From an uncultured Clostridia bacterium (GTDB taxonomy: Bacteria > Bacillota > Clostridia > Oscillospirales > Oscillospiraceae): a DNA stretch of 17,998 nt. The stretch is taken from contig CAMEIK010000006.1 of NCBI GenBank assembly GCA_945918315.1, positions 1 to 17,998 on the forward strand, given 5' to 3'. Below are positions 6,761 through 14,288 of this stretch, in pieces. A program made the translations under genes and the position numbers. The number at the start of each line of letters is the position of its first letter. Position 1 is the stretch's first letter. Below the pieces are notes generated by a model. That model ran no database searches. It worked only from the letters and a program-made list of their open reading frames with translations, and was not told where the DNA came from.

Positions 6761-7450
6761 ATGGCGCTTTACGCGATTGGGGATCTGCATTTGAGCCTTG
6801 GCGCGCCGAAGCCTATGGACATTTTTGGCGGTGCCTGGGTTGGGTATATGGATAAGCTGAAAGTGGGTCTCAGTGTGATCCGTGAGGAAGACACAACCGT
6901 CTTTCTCGGGGATTTGAGCTGGGCGCTGGATCTTTCCGGCGCCAGGGCGGATTTTTCATGGCTCCAGAATATCCCGGGCAAAAAAATACTGCTGAAAGGC
7001 AACCACGACTACTGGTGGTGTACGGCTGCAAAATTTCAGAAATTCTGTCTGGAAAACGATTTTCAGGATATGCATCTTCTGAACAATAATTGCTATGAAT
7101 ATAAGGGAATCGCTCTGTGCGGCACGCGTGGGTGGTTTTTTGAAGAGGAACGCAGTGGTACCCATGACGAGAAAGTGTTTCGCCGGGAATTAATTCGCTT
7201 GGAAGCCAGTCTCAAAGCAGCGGGAGATGCGGAAAAACTGGTTTTTTTGCATTATCCGCCAAGATATCAGGGGTATAACTGCCCGGAGATTCTTTCCCTT
7301 CTCAAAAAATATGAGGTCAGGCGGTGCTTTTACGGACATCTTCATGGCGGAAGCCACCGATTGGCGATTCAGGGCATGTGGGATGGAATTGATTTTCAGC
7401 TTGTATCCGCGGATTACCTGGACTTCCATCCATTCAAAGTAATTTCATAA
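6761..7450 (+). CDS. Calcineurin-like metallophosphoesterase
   Basis: A predicted cytoplasmic phosphohydrolase of 229 residues. All motifs of the metallophosphoesterase fold are present: GDLHL (Asp8, His10), GDLSW (Asp51), GNHDYWW (Asn81, His82), a histidine in FLHYPP, and GHLHG (His193, His195). These residues bind a two-metal centre. GNHDYWW together with the compact length points to the bacterial 'predicted phosphohydrolase' subgroup rather than to a known nucleotidase, DNase or lipid phosphatase. The substrate is unknown. A GGAGGATG site lies just upstream of the ATG. The gene is 56 bases after the thrC-like gene, with no terminator between them, so it is probably the last gene of the lepB operon. 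Confidence 0.88.
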   Translation: MALYAIGDLHLSLGAPKPMDIFGGAWVGYMDKLKVGLSVIREEDTTVFLGDLSWALDLSGARADFSWLQNIPGKKILLKGNHDYWWCTAAKFQKFCLENDFQDMHLLNNNCYEYKGIALCGTRGWFFEEERSGTHDEKVFRRELIRLEASLKAAGDAEKLVFLHYPPRYQGYNCPEILSLLKKYEVRRCFYGHLHGGSHRLAIQGMWDGIDFQLVSADYLDFHPFKVIS

Positions 7451-7458
7451 AAGATTTT

Positions 7459-7492
7459 TCAGAAAAGTGTGGACATTCCCGCGTTTTTCTGA
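7459..7492 (+). other. 14-bp stem-loop overlapping the tig promoter
   Basis: The arms TCAGAAAAGTGTGG and CCGCGTTTTTCTGA pair over 14 positions (with G-U pairs) around the loop ACATTC. The element begins nine bases after the phosphoesterase stop. It covers the -35 box and spacer of the tig promoter. As RNA it could act as a 3' end for the upstream operon, though no T-run follows. As DNA the outer TCAGAAAA/TTTTCTGA arms could be an operator. Confidence 0.55.
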
Positions 7493-7498
7493 TAGAAT
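7470..7498 (+). promoter_or_regulatory. Promoter for tig
   Basis: A -35 box TGGACA (7470-7475), a 17-base spacer and a -10 box TAGAAT (7493-7498). This puts transcription start near 7505, about 60 bases before the tig ATG. Confidence 0.75.
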
Positions 7499-7564
7499 AG
7501 ATCGGCTAATAAAATAGAAATAGAATGGTCACGCCAAGCGGACCAATTTAGGAGGATTACTTAA

Positions 7565-8854
7565 ATGATTGTCAAGAGCACAGAAAAGAACGGCAACCAG
7601 GCTACCGTCGTGGTTGAGATCGACAAAGAGCTGATGGAGTCCGGTATCAACCAGGCATATATGAAGGCCCGGAAGAACATTATGATCCCCGGATTCCGGA
7701 AGGGTAAGGCTCCCCGGAAGATGATCGAGAGCATGTATGGCGCGCATGTTTTTTATGAAGACGGTCTGGAAGAGATATTCCCCCAGGTTTATGATTTTGC
7801 CATTGCCGGTCAGGAGTTCAAGGCTATTGGACGTCCTTCTTTGAAGGACATGCAGATCAGCGATGACAATATTGTCACCCTGACGCTGACCACTGAGGTC
7901 TATCCTGAGGTAACTTTGGGCCAGTATAAGGGCCTGGAAGTGGAGAAGGCTGTGGCTGAGGTTTCCGATGCTCAGGTGCAGGCTGAGCTGGACCGGATGG
8001 CTGAAAATGTTGCTTCTACTGAGACCGTTGATCGCCCCGCTCAGATGGGAGATACCGTCACTATCGATTTTGAGGGCTTTGACAATGGTGTTCCTTTTGA
8101 TGGCGGCAAGGGAGAGAACCATGACCTGAAGCTGGGCAGCGGTTCCTTCGTTCCCGGCTTTGAGGAGCAGCTTGTTGGCATGTCTGCCGGTGAGGAGAAG
8201 GATATTGACATTACCTTCCCTGAGGATTACCATAAGGATCTTGCCGGTAAAGCTGTTGTTTTCCATGTGAAGGTCAATAAAGTCACAGTTACCCAGGTTC
8301 CCGAGCAGGACGACGAGTTTGCAAAGGATGTCTCTTCCTTTGAGACCCTGGAAGAGCTGAAGGCCGATATTCGCGCCAAGGCTATCGCTGAGCAGGAAAA
8401 GCAGATTCAGTCCACTTTTGAGAACGCCGCTGTGGAGAAGGCTGCCGAAAACACCACAGTAGAGATGCCTGAGGCCCTTGTCGAGCGGGAACTGGACACC
8501 CAGATGGAGCGGTTTGCTTACCAGCTTCAGATGAGTGGTTACTCCATGGAGCAGTACGCCAAGATGATGGGCGGGGATGTGAACACCATGCGGAAGGCTT
8601 TCCGTCCCACCGCGGAGAAGCAGGCGAAGGTTTCCGTGACTCTTGAAAAGATTGTGGAAGTGGAAGGCATTACCGTATCCGACGAGGAGATCGCTGCGGA
8701 GATCGATTCCCTGGCTTCCCAGTACCAGATGGATGCTTCCAAGGTTAAGGAGCTTGTGCCCGCTGAGGAACTGACTGAGAGCCTGAAGACCAGGAAAGCG
8801 ACCAAGATCATTGTGGACAGCGCTGTTGCTGTGGCGCCCAAGGCTGCCGAGTAA
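7565..8854 (+). CDS. tig: Trigger factor
   Basis: A ribosome-associated chaperone and peptidyl-prolyl isomerase that meets nascent chains at the exit tunnel. The 429-residue product has the N-terminal ribosome-docking signature GFRKGKAP (residues 43-50). An FKBP-type PPIase domain follows from about residue 158 (MGDTVTIDFEGFDNG, then GSGSFVPGFEEQLVGM). A long, charged helical C-terminal domain forms the chaperone cradle. The length is standard. An AGGAGG site lies upstream of the ATG. It heads the conserved tig-clpP-clpX-lon-engB order and has its own promoter. Confidence 0.98.
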   Translation: MIVKSTEKNGNQATVVVEIDKELMESGINQAYMKARKNIMIPGFRKGKAPRKMIESMYGAHVFYEDGLEEIFPQVYDFAIAGQEFKAIGRPSLKDMQISDDNIVTLTLTTEVYPEVTLGQYKGLEVEKAVAEVSDAQVQAELDRMAENVASTETVDRPAQMGDTVTIDFEGFDNGVPFDGGKGENHDLKLGSGSFVPGFEEQLVGMSAGEEKDIDITFPEDYHKDLAGKAVVFHVKVNKVTVTQVPEQDDEFAKDVSSFETLEELKADIRAKAIAEQEKQIQSTFENAAVEKAAENTTVEMPEALVERELDTQMERFAYQLQMSGYSMEQYAKMMGGDVNTMRKAFRPTAEKQAKVSVTLEKIVEVEGITVSDEEIAAEIDSLASQYQMDASKVKELVPAEELTESLKTRKATKIIVDSAVAVAPKAAE

Positions 8855-8986
8855 GCGCATACCCAGGACAACACCGCACAAGATCTCTCGCTGAGTTTCC
8901 TTGATGATTTATGTGGTGCGGCCCCAGGAATAACGCGTCCTTCGAATGGTTAGAATGTTTCATACCCTTTGAAAGGAGACATTACC

Positions 8987-9568
8987 ATGAGTTTAGTTCC
9001 CTATGTTGTTGAGCAGACCAGTCGTGGCGAGCGCAGCTATGATATTTTTTCCCGTTTGCTGAACGACCGGATTATTTTCCTGTCCGAGGAAGTCAATGAT
9101 ACCACTGCCAGTCTGGTTGTGGCGCAGCTTCTCTACCTGGAGGCCCAGGACCCGGATAAGGATATTCAGTTTTATATCAACAGCCCCGGAGGCAGCGTAA
9201 CAGCCGGTATGGCGATCTATGACACCATGCAGTACATCAAGTGTGATGTGGCTACGATCTGTGTGGGCATGGCTGCCAGCATGGGCGCTTTCCTGCTCAG
9301 TGCGGGTGCAAAGGGCAAGCGTATGGCACTTCCCAATTCCGAGATTATGATCCATCAGCCCTCCGCCGGTACCCAGGGACAGATTACGGATATGGCGATT
9401 CACCTCAAGCGTCTGGAAACCATTAAGGCCAGAATGAACCGCATTCTGGCTGAGAACACCGGACGTTCTGTGGAGGAGGTTACTGCCGCCTGTGAGCGGG
9501 ATAACTTCATGAGTGCGGAAGACGCGCTGTCTTTTGGCCTTATCGACCGGGTCCTGGATCACCATTGA
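8987..9568 (+). CDS. clpP: ATP-dependent Clp protease proteolytic subunit
   Basis: A serine protease that forms the 14-subunit barrel fed by ClpX or another Clp ATPase. The 193-residue product begins [20 protein letters not shown], as in other bacterial ClpP proteins. The catalytic triad is complete: Ser98 in MAASMGAF, His123 in MIHQPSAG and Asp172 in ERDNFMS. The start is the ATG at 8987, behind GAAAGGAG; the in-frame TTG at 8969 overlaps that site. The 130-base gap after tig shows no clear terminator. It contains a CCCAGGA direct repeat (near 8860 and near 8923) but no CtsR or CIRCE operator that I can recognise. Confidence 0.98.
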   Translation: MSLVPYVVEQTSRGERSYDIFSRLLNDRIIFLSEEVNDTTASLVVAQLLYLEAQDPDKDIQFYINSPGGSVTAGMAIYDTMQYIKCDVATICVGMAASMGAFLLSAGAKGKRMALPNSEIMIHQPSAGTQGQITDMAIHLKRLETIKARMNRILAENTGRSVEEVTAACERDNFMSAEDALSFGLIDRVLDHH

Positions 9569-9592
9569 TAAACCACACTGCCGTGATAGTCA

Positions 9593-9631
9593 GCAGCGAA
9601 GGATCTCTGCTTCTTGAGATTCTTCGCCGCT
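9593..9631 (+). other. Stem-loop between clpP and clpX
   Basis: The arms AGCAGCGAAGGATCTC and GAGATTCTTCGCCGCT pair with two mismatches around an 8-base loop. This gives a long stable hairpin 25 bases after the clpP stop and about 50 bases before clpX. It lacks a T-run, so it may serve mRNA processing or stability or partial attenuation rather than full termination. Confidence 0.5.
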
Positions 9632-9682
9632 TTCTAAGCGAAGCACGACAGAAAATGTTTCAGAAACGAGGAGTACAGGCAG

Positions 9683-10942
9683 ATGGCCAGATCAAATGAA
9701 CAGCCGATTCGCTGCAGCTTCTGCGGAAAGCGGGAGAACCAGGCAGCCAGACTGATTGCCGGTCCCGGTGTGTATATTTGCAGTGACTGCGTCCGCGCCT
9801 GCAGTGATTTGCTGCGGGATGAGCTTGAAATGGAGAAAGGCGTAAAGTCCGGCCCGGACAGACTGCCTACCCCCGTGGAGATGAAAGCCTTCATGGACAA
9901 CTACATTGTTGGCCAGGAAGAGGCTAAAGTTGCGTTATCCGTTGCGGTATACAATCATTATAAACGTATTTTTCTTGGCAGCGATTCGGATGTGGAGCTT
10001 CAGAAGAGCAATATCTTGCTGATTGGTCCTACCGGCTGCGGCAAAACGCTGTTTGCGCAGACTCTTGCAAAAATTCTGAACGTTCCTTTCGCCATTGCGG
10101 ATGCTACCACACTTACGGAAGCGGGTTATGTGGGCGACGATGTTGAGAATATTCTGCTTCGCCTGCTGCAGGCTGCCGATTTTGATGTGGAACGTGCCCA
10201 ACGGGGTATTATTTACATTGATGAGATGGATAAGATCGCCAGAAAGAGCGAGAATACATCCATCACCCGGGATGTATCCGGAGAGGGTGTTCAGCAGGCA
10301 CTGCTGAAGATTCTGGAGGGAACTGTTGCGTCCGTTCCTCCCCAGGGCGGCAGAAAGCATCCTCAGCAGGAGACCATTCCTGTGGATACGACCAATATTC
10401 TCTTTATCTGCGGCGGCGCCTTTGATGGTTTGGATAAGATCATCGAATCCCGTACAGACCGTTCCGCTATCGGCTTCGATGCCCCTGTTGAGAGCCGGAA
10501 ACAGCGGGATGTGGGCAAGCTTCTTTCTCAGGTGGAACCTCATGATCTTCTGAAATTCGGAATTATTCCTGAATTGGTGGGCCGTATGCCCGTCGTAACC
10601 TGCCTTCAGAGCCTGAAGCAAGAAGATCTGGTCCGCATCATGGTGGAACCGAAAAACGCCATTTCCAAGCAGTACCAGAAGCTGTTGGAAATGGATGGGG
10701 TTGAACTTGAGATTACGGACGAGGCGTTGCATAAAATCGCAAAGAAGGCAATTGACCGGCAGATTGGCGCAAGAGGCTTGCGCGCGATCATGGAAAAGAT
10801 CATGACGAACATTATGTTCGCGATTCCCTCCGATCTGACCATCAGGAAAGTCACGATTACCCCCGGGTGTGTCGAGGGAGGAGAGCCGGAGATCCTGCGG
10901 GATCCTGCCCATCCCAGAGAAAAACTCGGCGGAAAACGATAA
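9683..10942 (+). CDS. clpX: ATP-dependent Clp protease ATP-binding subunit ClpX
   Basis: An AAA+ unfoldase that feeds substrates to ClpP. The 419-residue product has an N-terminal four-cysteine zinc domain (Cys11, Cys14, Cys33, Cys36). The Walker A motif is GPTGCGKT (115-122) and the Walker B motif is [11 protein letters not shown]. The IGF loop that docks on ClpP is seen in SAIGFDAPV. The sensor regions lie in [11 protein letters not shown] and [14 protein letters not shown]. The length is typical. A GAGGAG site precedes the ATG. It lies directly after clpP, the usual pairing, and ends at a strong terminator. Confidence 0.98.
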   Translation: MARSNEQPIRCSFCGKRENQAARLIAGPGVYICSDCVRACSDLLRDELEMEKGVKSGPDRLPTPVEMKAFMDNYIVGQEEAKVALSVAVYNHYKRIFLGSDSDVELQKSNILLIGPTGCGKTLFAQTLAKILNVPFAIADATTLTEAGYVGDDVENILLRLLQAADFDVERAQRGIIYIDEMDKIARKSENTSITRDVSGEGVQQALLKILEGTVASVPPQGGRKHPQQETIPVDTTNILFICGGAFDGLDKIIESRTDRSAIGFDAPVESRKQRDVGKLLSQVEPHDLLKFGIIPELVGRMPVVTCLQSLKQEDLVRIMVEPKNAISKQYQKLLEMDGVELEITDEALHKIAKKAIDRQIGARGLRAIMEKIMTNIMFAIPSDLTIRKVTITPGCVEGGEPEILRDPAHPREKLGGKR

Positions 10943-10946
10943 ACAG

Positions 10947-10973
10947 AAGGGGGCAGGTTTCTGCCCCTTTTTT
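10947..10973 (+). terminator. Intrinsic terminator after clpX
   Basis: Stem GGGGCAG/CTGCCCC around the loop GTTT (10950-10967), followed by six T. It begins a few bases after the clpX stop. The upstream A/G and downstream T residues could extend the pairing. Confidence 0.9.
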
Positions 10974-10982
10974 CCATAAGCA

Positions 10983-11009
10983 ATTCCGGAAAACTCTTTT
11001 TTCCGGAAT
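10983..11009 (+). other. Perfect 11-bp stem-loop upstream of lon
   Basis: ATTCCGGAAAA and TTTTCCGGAAT pair perfectly around the loop CTCTT, ten bases after the clpX terminator and 35 bases before the lon start. There is no T-run after it. It could be an operator dyad or the 5' structure of a lon transcript. I see no convincing -35/-10 pair in this short gap, so how lon is transcribed past the terminator is unclear. Confidence 0.6.
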
Positions 11010-11044
11010 GACAGCACCTTACCTCGTGATTGGGAGGATTCATA

Positions 11045-13447
11045 ATGTCAGAAACGATTTATGCAGGAAAGATGCCAATTCTTGCCCTGCGGGGACTAGC
11101 GGTGTTCCCGGAGCAAACCGTTCATTTTGAAGTTGGCAGGACCAAATCAGCAAATGCCCTGGATGCTGCCATGAAGGAAGATCAGATTCTCATGCTGGTA
11201 CCGCAGAAGGACCTTCTTCAGGACGATCCCAAACTGGCGGATCTGTATCCCATTGGCACGGTTGTTCGAATTAAGCAGATCCTCCGTTCTCAGGATGAAA
11301 ATACCAGGGTTTTGGTAACGGGGATCAGCCGGGCCAGAATTTCCGAGCTACTGCAGAGCGAACCTTACTTTTCGGGCATTGTGGAGTCGGTAGCTTGCCC
11401 GGACACCCCGGATTCCCTTCGGTCCCGGGCACTTCGCCGGGAGGCCAATGGACTGTATGCGGAATATCTGGAACTGAGCGAGCATCCTGCTCAGCTGATT
11501 CAGCTTCAGATGCTGGCGAGCAATGATAATGGCTTCCTGGCTGATTCCATAGCGCAGAATTCGGGTATTGACTTTGGAGATAAGGCAAAGCTTCTGTGCC
11601 AGCTCAACCCCACAAAGCGGCTGGAAATGGCCGTTAGGCTTCTTCACCAGGAGGTGGAGATGCTGCACATGGAATCGGACATTCAGGAAAAAACCCGGGC
11701 AAATATTGATCAGAACCAGCGGGATTACTATCTGCGGGAGCAGATGCGTGTGATCCGGGAGGAATTGGGAGAAGAGGATGAAGCCCAGGAGCTGGATACG
11801 GATATCGAGAGAATAAAGGCTCTGAACCTGAAAGAGGAATACGAGCAGAAGCTGATTCGGGATGCCCAGAAGCTGAAAAAACAACCCTTTGGCTCTTCCG
11901 AAGCCGCCGTTCTTCGCAATTATCTGGACACGGTTCTGGAGCTTCCCTGGAACAAAAAGAGCAAGGAACGTCTGGATGTGCAAGCTGCAAAGAAAGTGCT
12001 GGATCATGACCACTACGGCCTTGAGAAGGTAAAAGAGCGGATCCTTGAGACGATTGCCGTGCGCCAGCTTGCGCCCCAGATGCCGCCCCAGATTCTTTGT
12101 CTTGTTGGACCTCCCGGTATCGGCAAGACCTCCATCTCTTATTCTGTTGCCCGGTGCCTGAACCGGAAAATGGTGCGGATTTCTCTGGGCGGTGTCCATG
12201 ATGAAGCGGATATTCGTGGCCATCGGAAGACCTATGTGGGTGCCATGCCCGGCAGAATCATGGCTGCCATGACCCAGGCGGGAACCGGTAATCCCGTGCT
12301 CCTGCTGGATGAGATTGATAAGATGGGCAGCGATTACCGGGGCGACCCCAGCGCCGCTCTGCTGGAGGTTCTGGATGGGGAACAGAATGGGGCGTACCGG
12401 GATCATTACCTGGAAATTCCCTTTGACCTGTCCGATGTTATGTTCATCACCACCGCAAATACCCTGGATACGGTACCGAGACCCCTGCTTGACCGGATGG
12501 AGATCATTGAGCTCAGCTCCTATACGGATGAAGAAAAGCTGATGATTGCAAAAAACCATCTGATCCCCAAGCAGCTTGGAAAGCATGGACTTAAAAAATC
12601 TCAGCTTCGTTTTACCGATGACGCAATCCGGGAAATGATTGAATGTTACACCCGGGAATCCGGTGTGCGGAATTTGGAACGGTGCATTGCCGATGTCTGC
12701 CGGAAGGCGGATATGCAGATTCTGACGCAGGAGGAACCGAAGCGGATCACAGTCACAGGCGGCAGTCTGGAAGAGTTTTTGGGCGTACGGAAATATCTTC
12801 CCGACAGACTGCCCGGCTCCGACCAGGTTGGTCTGGTCACCGGCCTTGCCTGGACCTCCGTCGGCGGTGAAACCCTGGAGGTTGAAGTCAATGTGATGGA
12901 TGGTTCCGGAAAGCTGGAGCTGACCGGCAATCTGGGCGATGTCATGAAAGAGTCCGTTCACGCGGCGTTGAGCTTTATCCGCGCAAACGCGGCAAGGTTG
13001 GGGGTTGCCCCTGACTTTTATAAAACAAAGGATATTCACGTTCATTTCCCTGAGGGGGCCGTGCCCAAGGATGGACCCTCCGCAGGCGTTACCGTCTGTA
13101 CGGCTATGGTTTCCGCTCTGACCGGTATTTCCGTTCGCAGGGACATTGCCATGACCGGTGAAATTACCCTCCGTGGCCGGGTTCTGCGTATCGGAGGACT
13201 GAAAGAGAAAACCATGGCGGCGCTCCGCCACGGTATCCGGACGGTCATTATCCCTAAGGACAATGAGAGGGATCTGGAAGAGATTGACCAGACTGTCCGC
13301 CGGCAGCTGAATTTCATCAGCGCCCAGACTGTGGAAACAGTTCTGGATGCGGCGCTGAACCGGAAAAACGATCTTTCCCCCGCGATTCTGGGTACGCTGC
13401 CTGAGGATGCTGCCGGAAAGGTTCGTCGTTCGGAGATCCGGCAGTAG
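11045..13447 (+). CDS. lon: ATP-dependent protease Lon
   Basis: A hexameric AAA+ serine protease that degrades damaged and regulatory proteins in the cytoplasm. The 800-residue product has the N-terminal substrate-binding LON domain (from MPILALRGLAVFPEQTVHF), a coiled-coil stretch around residues 200-280 and Walker A GPPGIGKT (355-362). Walker B is VLLLDEIDKM. The C-terminal protease domain has catalytic Ser679 in KDGPSAGV and Lys722 in GGLKEKT, the same dyad numbering as E. coli Lon. The ATG at 11045 has GGGAGGA upstream; an in-frame start at 11030 would overlap that site. It is followed after ten bases by engB. Confidence 0.98.
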   Translation: MSETIYAGKMPILALRGLAVFPEQTVHFEVGRTKSANALDAAMKEDQILMLVPQKDLLQDDPKLADLYPIGTVVRIKQILRSQDENTRVLVTGISRARISELLQSEPYFSGIVESVACPDTPDSLRSRALRREANGLYAEYLELSEHPAQLIQLQMLASNDNGFLADSIAQNSGIDFGDKAKLLCQLNPTKRLEMAVRLLHQEVEMLHMESDIQEKTRANIDQNQRDYYLREQMRVIREELGEEDEAQELDTDIERIKALNLKEEYEQKLIRDAQKLKKQPFGSSEAAVLRNYLDTVLELPWNKKSKERLDVQAAKKVLDHDHYGLEKVKERILETIAVRQLAPQMPPQILCLVGPPGIGKTSISYSVARCLNRKMVRISLGGVHDEADIRGHRKTYVGAMPGRIMAAMTQAGTGNPVLLLDEIDKMGSDYRGDPSAALLEVLDGEQNGAYRDHYLEIPFDLSDVMFITTANTLDTVPRPLLDRMEIIELSSYTDEEKLMIAKNHLIPKQLGKHGLKKSQLRFTDDAIREMIECYTRESGVRNLERCIADVCRKADMQILTQEEPKRITVTGGSLEEFLGVRKYLPDRLPGSDQVGLVTGLAWTSVGGETLEVEVNVMDGSGKLELTGNLGDVMKESVHAALSFIRANAARLGVAPDFYKTKDIHVHFPEGAVPKDGPSAGVTVCTAMVSALTGISVRRDIAMTGEITLRGRVLRIGGLKEKTMAALRHGIRTVIIPKDNERDLEEIDQTVRRQLNFISAQTVETVLDAALNRKNDLSPAILGTLPEDAAGKVRRSEIRQ

Positions 13448-13457
13448 GAGAGTATAT

Positions 13458-14042
13458 ATGAATTTTCAGAACGTCGAATTTCTCATTTCCGCCGCTTCAC
13501 CAGGAGCCTTTCCTGTGAGAAAGATTCCGGAGATCGCCTTTGCCGGAAAGTCCAATGTTGGTAAATCATCGGTGATCAATCGGCTTCTTCAGCGGAAGAA
13601 TTTTGCCCGGGTAGGGGACAAGCCGGGCAAAACCATCCATGTAAATTATTTCCTGCTGGATAATGCCTGCTATTTGGTAGATCTGCCCGGTTATGGCTTC
13701 GCTAAGGTCTCCCAGGCCGAAAAGGAGCGGTGGGGGAAGCTCATGGAGGATTATTTCGCCGCCGGACGAATTACATTGGGTGTTCTGATCGTTGATTACC
13801 GCCATCCGCCTACGAATAACGATATTACCATGGCGAATTGGTTCCTGGAAAGCGGATGCCCCTTCGTTGTTGTGGCCAACAAGCTGGACAAGCTGAAAAA
13901 GAGCGAATACGCGCCCAATCTGGCAATTATTCGCCGGGATCTGGCGCTTCCCGAAAGCGTACCGGTGATCCCGTTCTCTGCCGAAAAGGGAGACGGGCGG
14001 GATGCCCTGGTCAAAGTAATTTTGGAAGCGGTCAAAGGTTAA
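13458..14042 (+). CDS. engB: Ribosome assembly GTPase EngB (YsxC/YihA)
   Basis: An essential-type GTPase that assists 50S assembly. The 194-residue product has G1 GKSNVGKSS (30-38), a threonine-bearing switch I segment GKTIHVNYF, G3 DLPG (from Asp75) in DLPGYGFAKV, G4 NKLD (from Asn141) and a G5-like FSAEKG. The length is normal. The ATG at 13458 has AGGAG seven bases upstream, and that site includes the lon stop codon, so translation is probably coupled. It follows lon as in many Bacillota. No terminator is evident before the next promoter. Confidence 0.97.
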   Translation: MNFQNVEFLISAASPGAFPVRKIPEIAFAGKSNVGKSSVINRLLQRKNFARVGDKPGKTIHVNYFLLDNACYLVDLPGYGFAKVSQAEKERWGKLMEDYFAAGRITLGVLIVDYRHPPTNNDITMANWFLESGCPFVVVANKLDKLKKSEYAPNLAIIRRDLALPESVPVIPFSAEKGDGRDALVKVILEAVKG

Positions 14043-14069
14043 TTTTTAGGAAACTCTTTGCGTTTTATT

Positions 14070-14098
14070 TTGACATTCCGCTTTTCCTATGCTACAAT
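14070..14098 (+). promoter_or_regulatory. Strong promoter for the accessory cluster leader
   Basis: A perfect -35 box TTGACA (14070-14075), a 17-base spacer and a -10 box TACAAT (14093-14098). It is the best-scoring promoter by eye in this half of the window. It lies 28 bases after the engB stop and drives the leader ORF and attenuator-like region. Confidence 0.85.
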
Positions 14099-14114
14099 AT
14101 GGAAAAATGCGGAA
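14076..14114. promoter_or_regulatory. Imperfect dyad centred on the -10 box (possible operator)
   Basis: TTCCGC-TTTTCC (14076-14087) is mirrored by GGAAAA-AT-GCGGAA (14101-14114), giving 12 complementary positions with a two-base insertion in the right arm. The 13-base centre contains the -10 box. A repressor bound here would block initiation. The right arm also precedes the leader's ribosome site. Confidence 0.4.
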
Positions 14115-14130
14115 AGGAGTATGGATTTCT

Positions 14131-14196
14131 ATGAAGAAGATGCACATTCGTTTTGATTTCTTAGGAAGACTTGCTCCTTATTCCCATGCCCGATAA
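14131..14196 (+). CDS. Putative 21-residue leader peptide
   Basis: A 21-codon ORF begins at ATG 14131, with GAAAGGAG (14112-14119) eleven bases upstream. The peptide starts MKKMHIRFDF, is basic, and ends in APYSHAR before TAA. An in-frame ATG at 14107 could extend it by eight residues but lacks a ribosome site. The ORF lies between a strong promoter and a strong terminator, 20 bases ahead of the latter. Its last codons overlap a small hairpin CCCG/CGGG (14190-14202). This is the layout of regulatory leader peptides that sense ribosome stalling or speed. Translation is not proven, and I do not recognise the peptide. Confidence 0.45.
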   Translation: MKKMHIRFDFLGRLAPYSHAR

Positions 14197-14216
14197 GCGG
14201 GAGAGTTGGCTTTTTT

Positions 14217-14244
14217 GGCGCAGGCTTCAGCCTGCGCCTTTTTT
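14217..14244 (+). terminator. Strong intrinsic terminator / attenuator before the methyltransferase
   Basis: GGCGCAGGC and GCCTGCGCC form a perfect GC-rich 9-bp stem with a TTCA loop (14217-14238), followed by six T. It sits between the leader ORF and the first accessory gene, 45 bases upstream of the ATG. An earlier run of six T (14211-14216) follows the weaker leader hairpin. No second promoter is evident after it, so expression of the cluster may depend on read-through. Confidence 0.92.
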
Positions 14245-14288
14245 GTTCAGGGAAAGGATTTATGGCGCTTGCATTGTGAGGAATAATA

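Noticed and set aside
8855..8986. CIRCE or CtsR operator before clpP
   Set aside because: Neither the TTAGCACTC-N9-GAGTGCTAA dyad nor a GGTCAAA direct repeat is present. A short CCCAGGA direct repeat exists but is too brief to call a site.
11348..13231. A 627-codon open frame on the minus strand opposite lon
   Set aside because: It is antisense to a fully convincing Lon gene with intact catalytic motifs, has no recognisable domain, and reflects codon bias of the sense strand. Similar long antisense frames opposite tig (7529-8881) and clpX (9935-11017) were dropped for the same reason.
14262..14279. Five-codon ORF (ATG GCG CTT GCA TTG TGA) with an AAAGGA site just before the methyltransferase
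   Set aside because: It is too short to distinguish from chance, though it could add translational coupling. It is noted only as context for the attenuator region.
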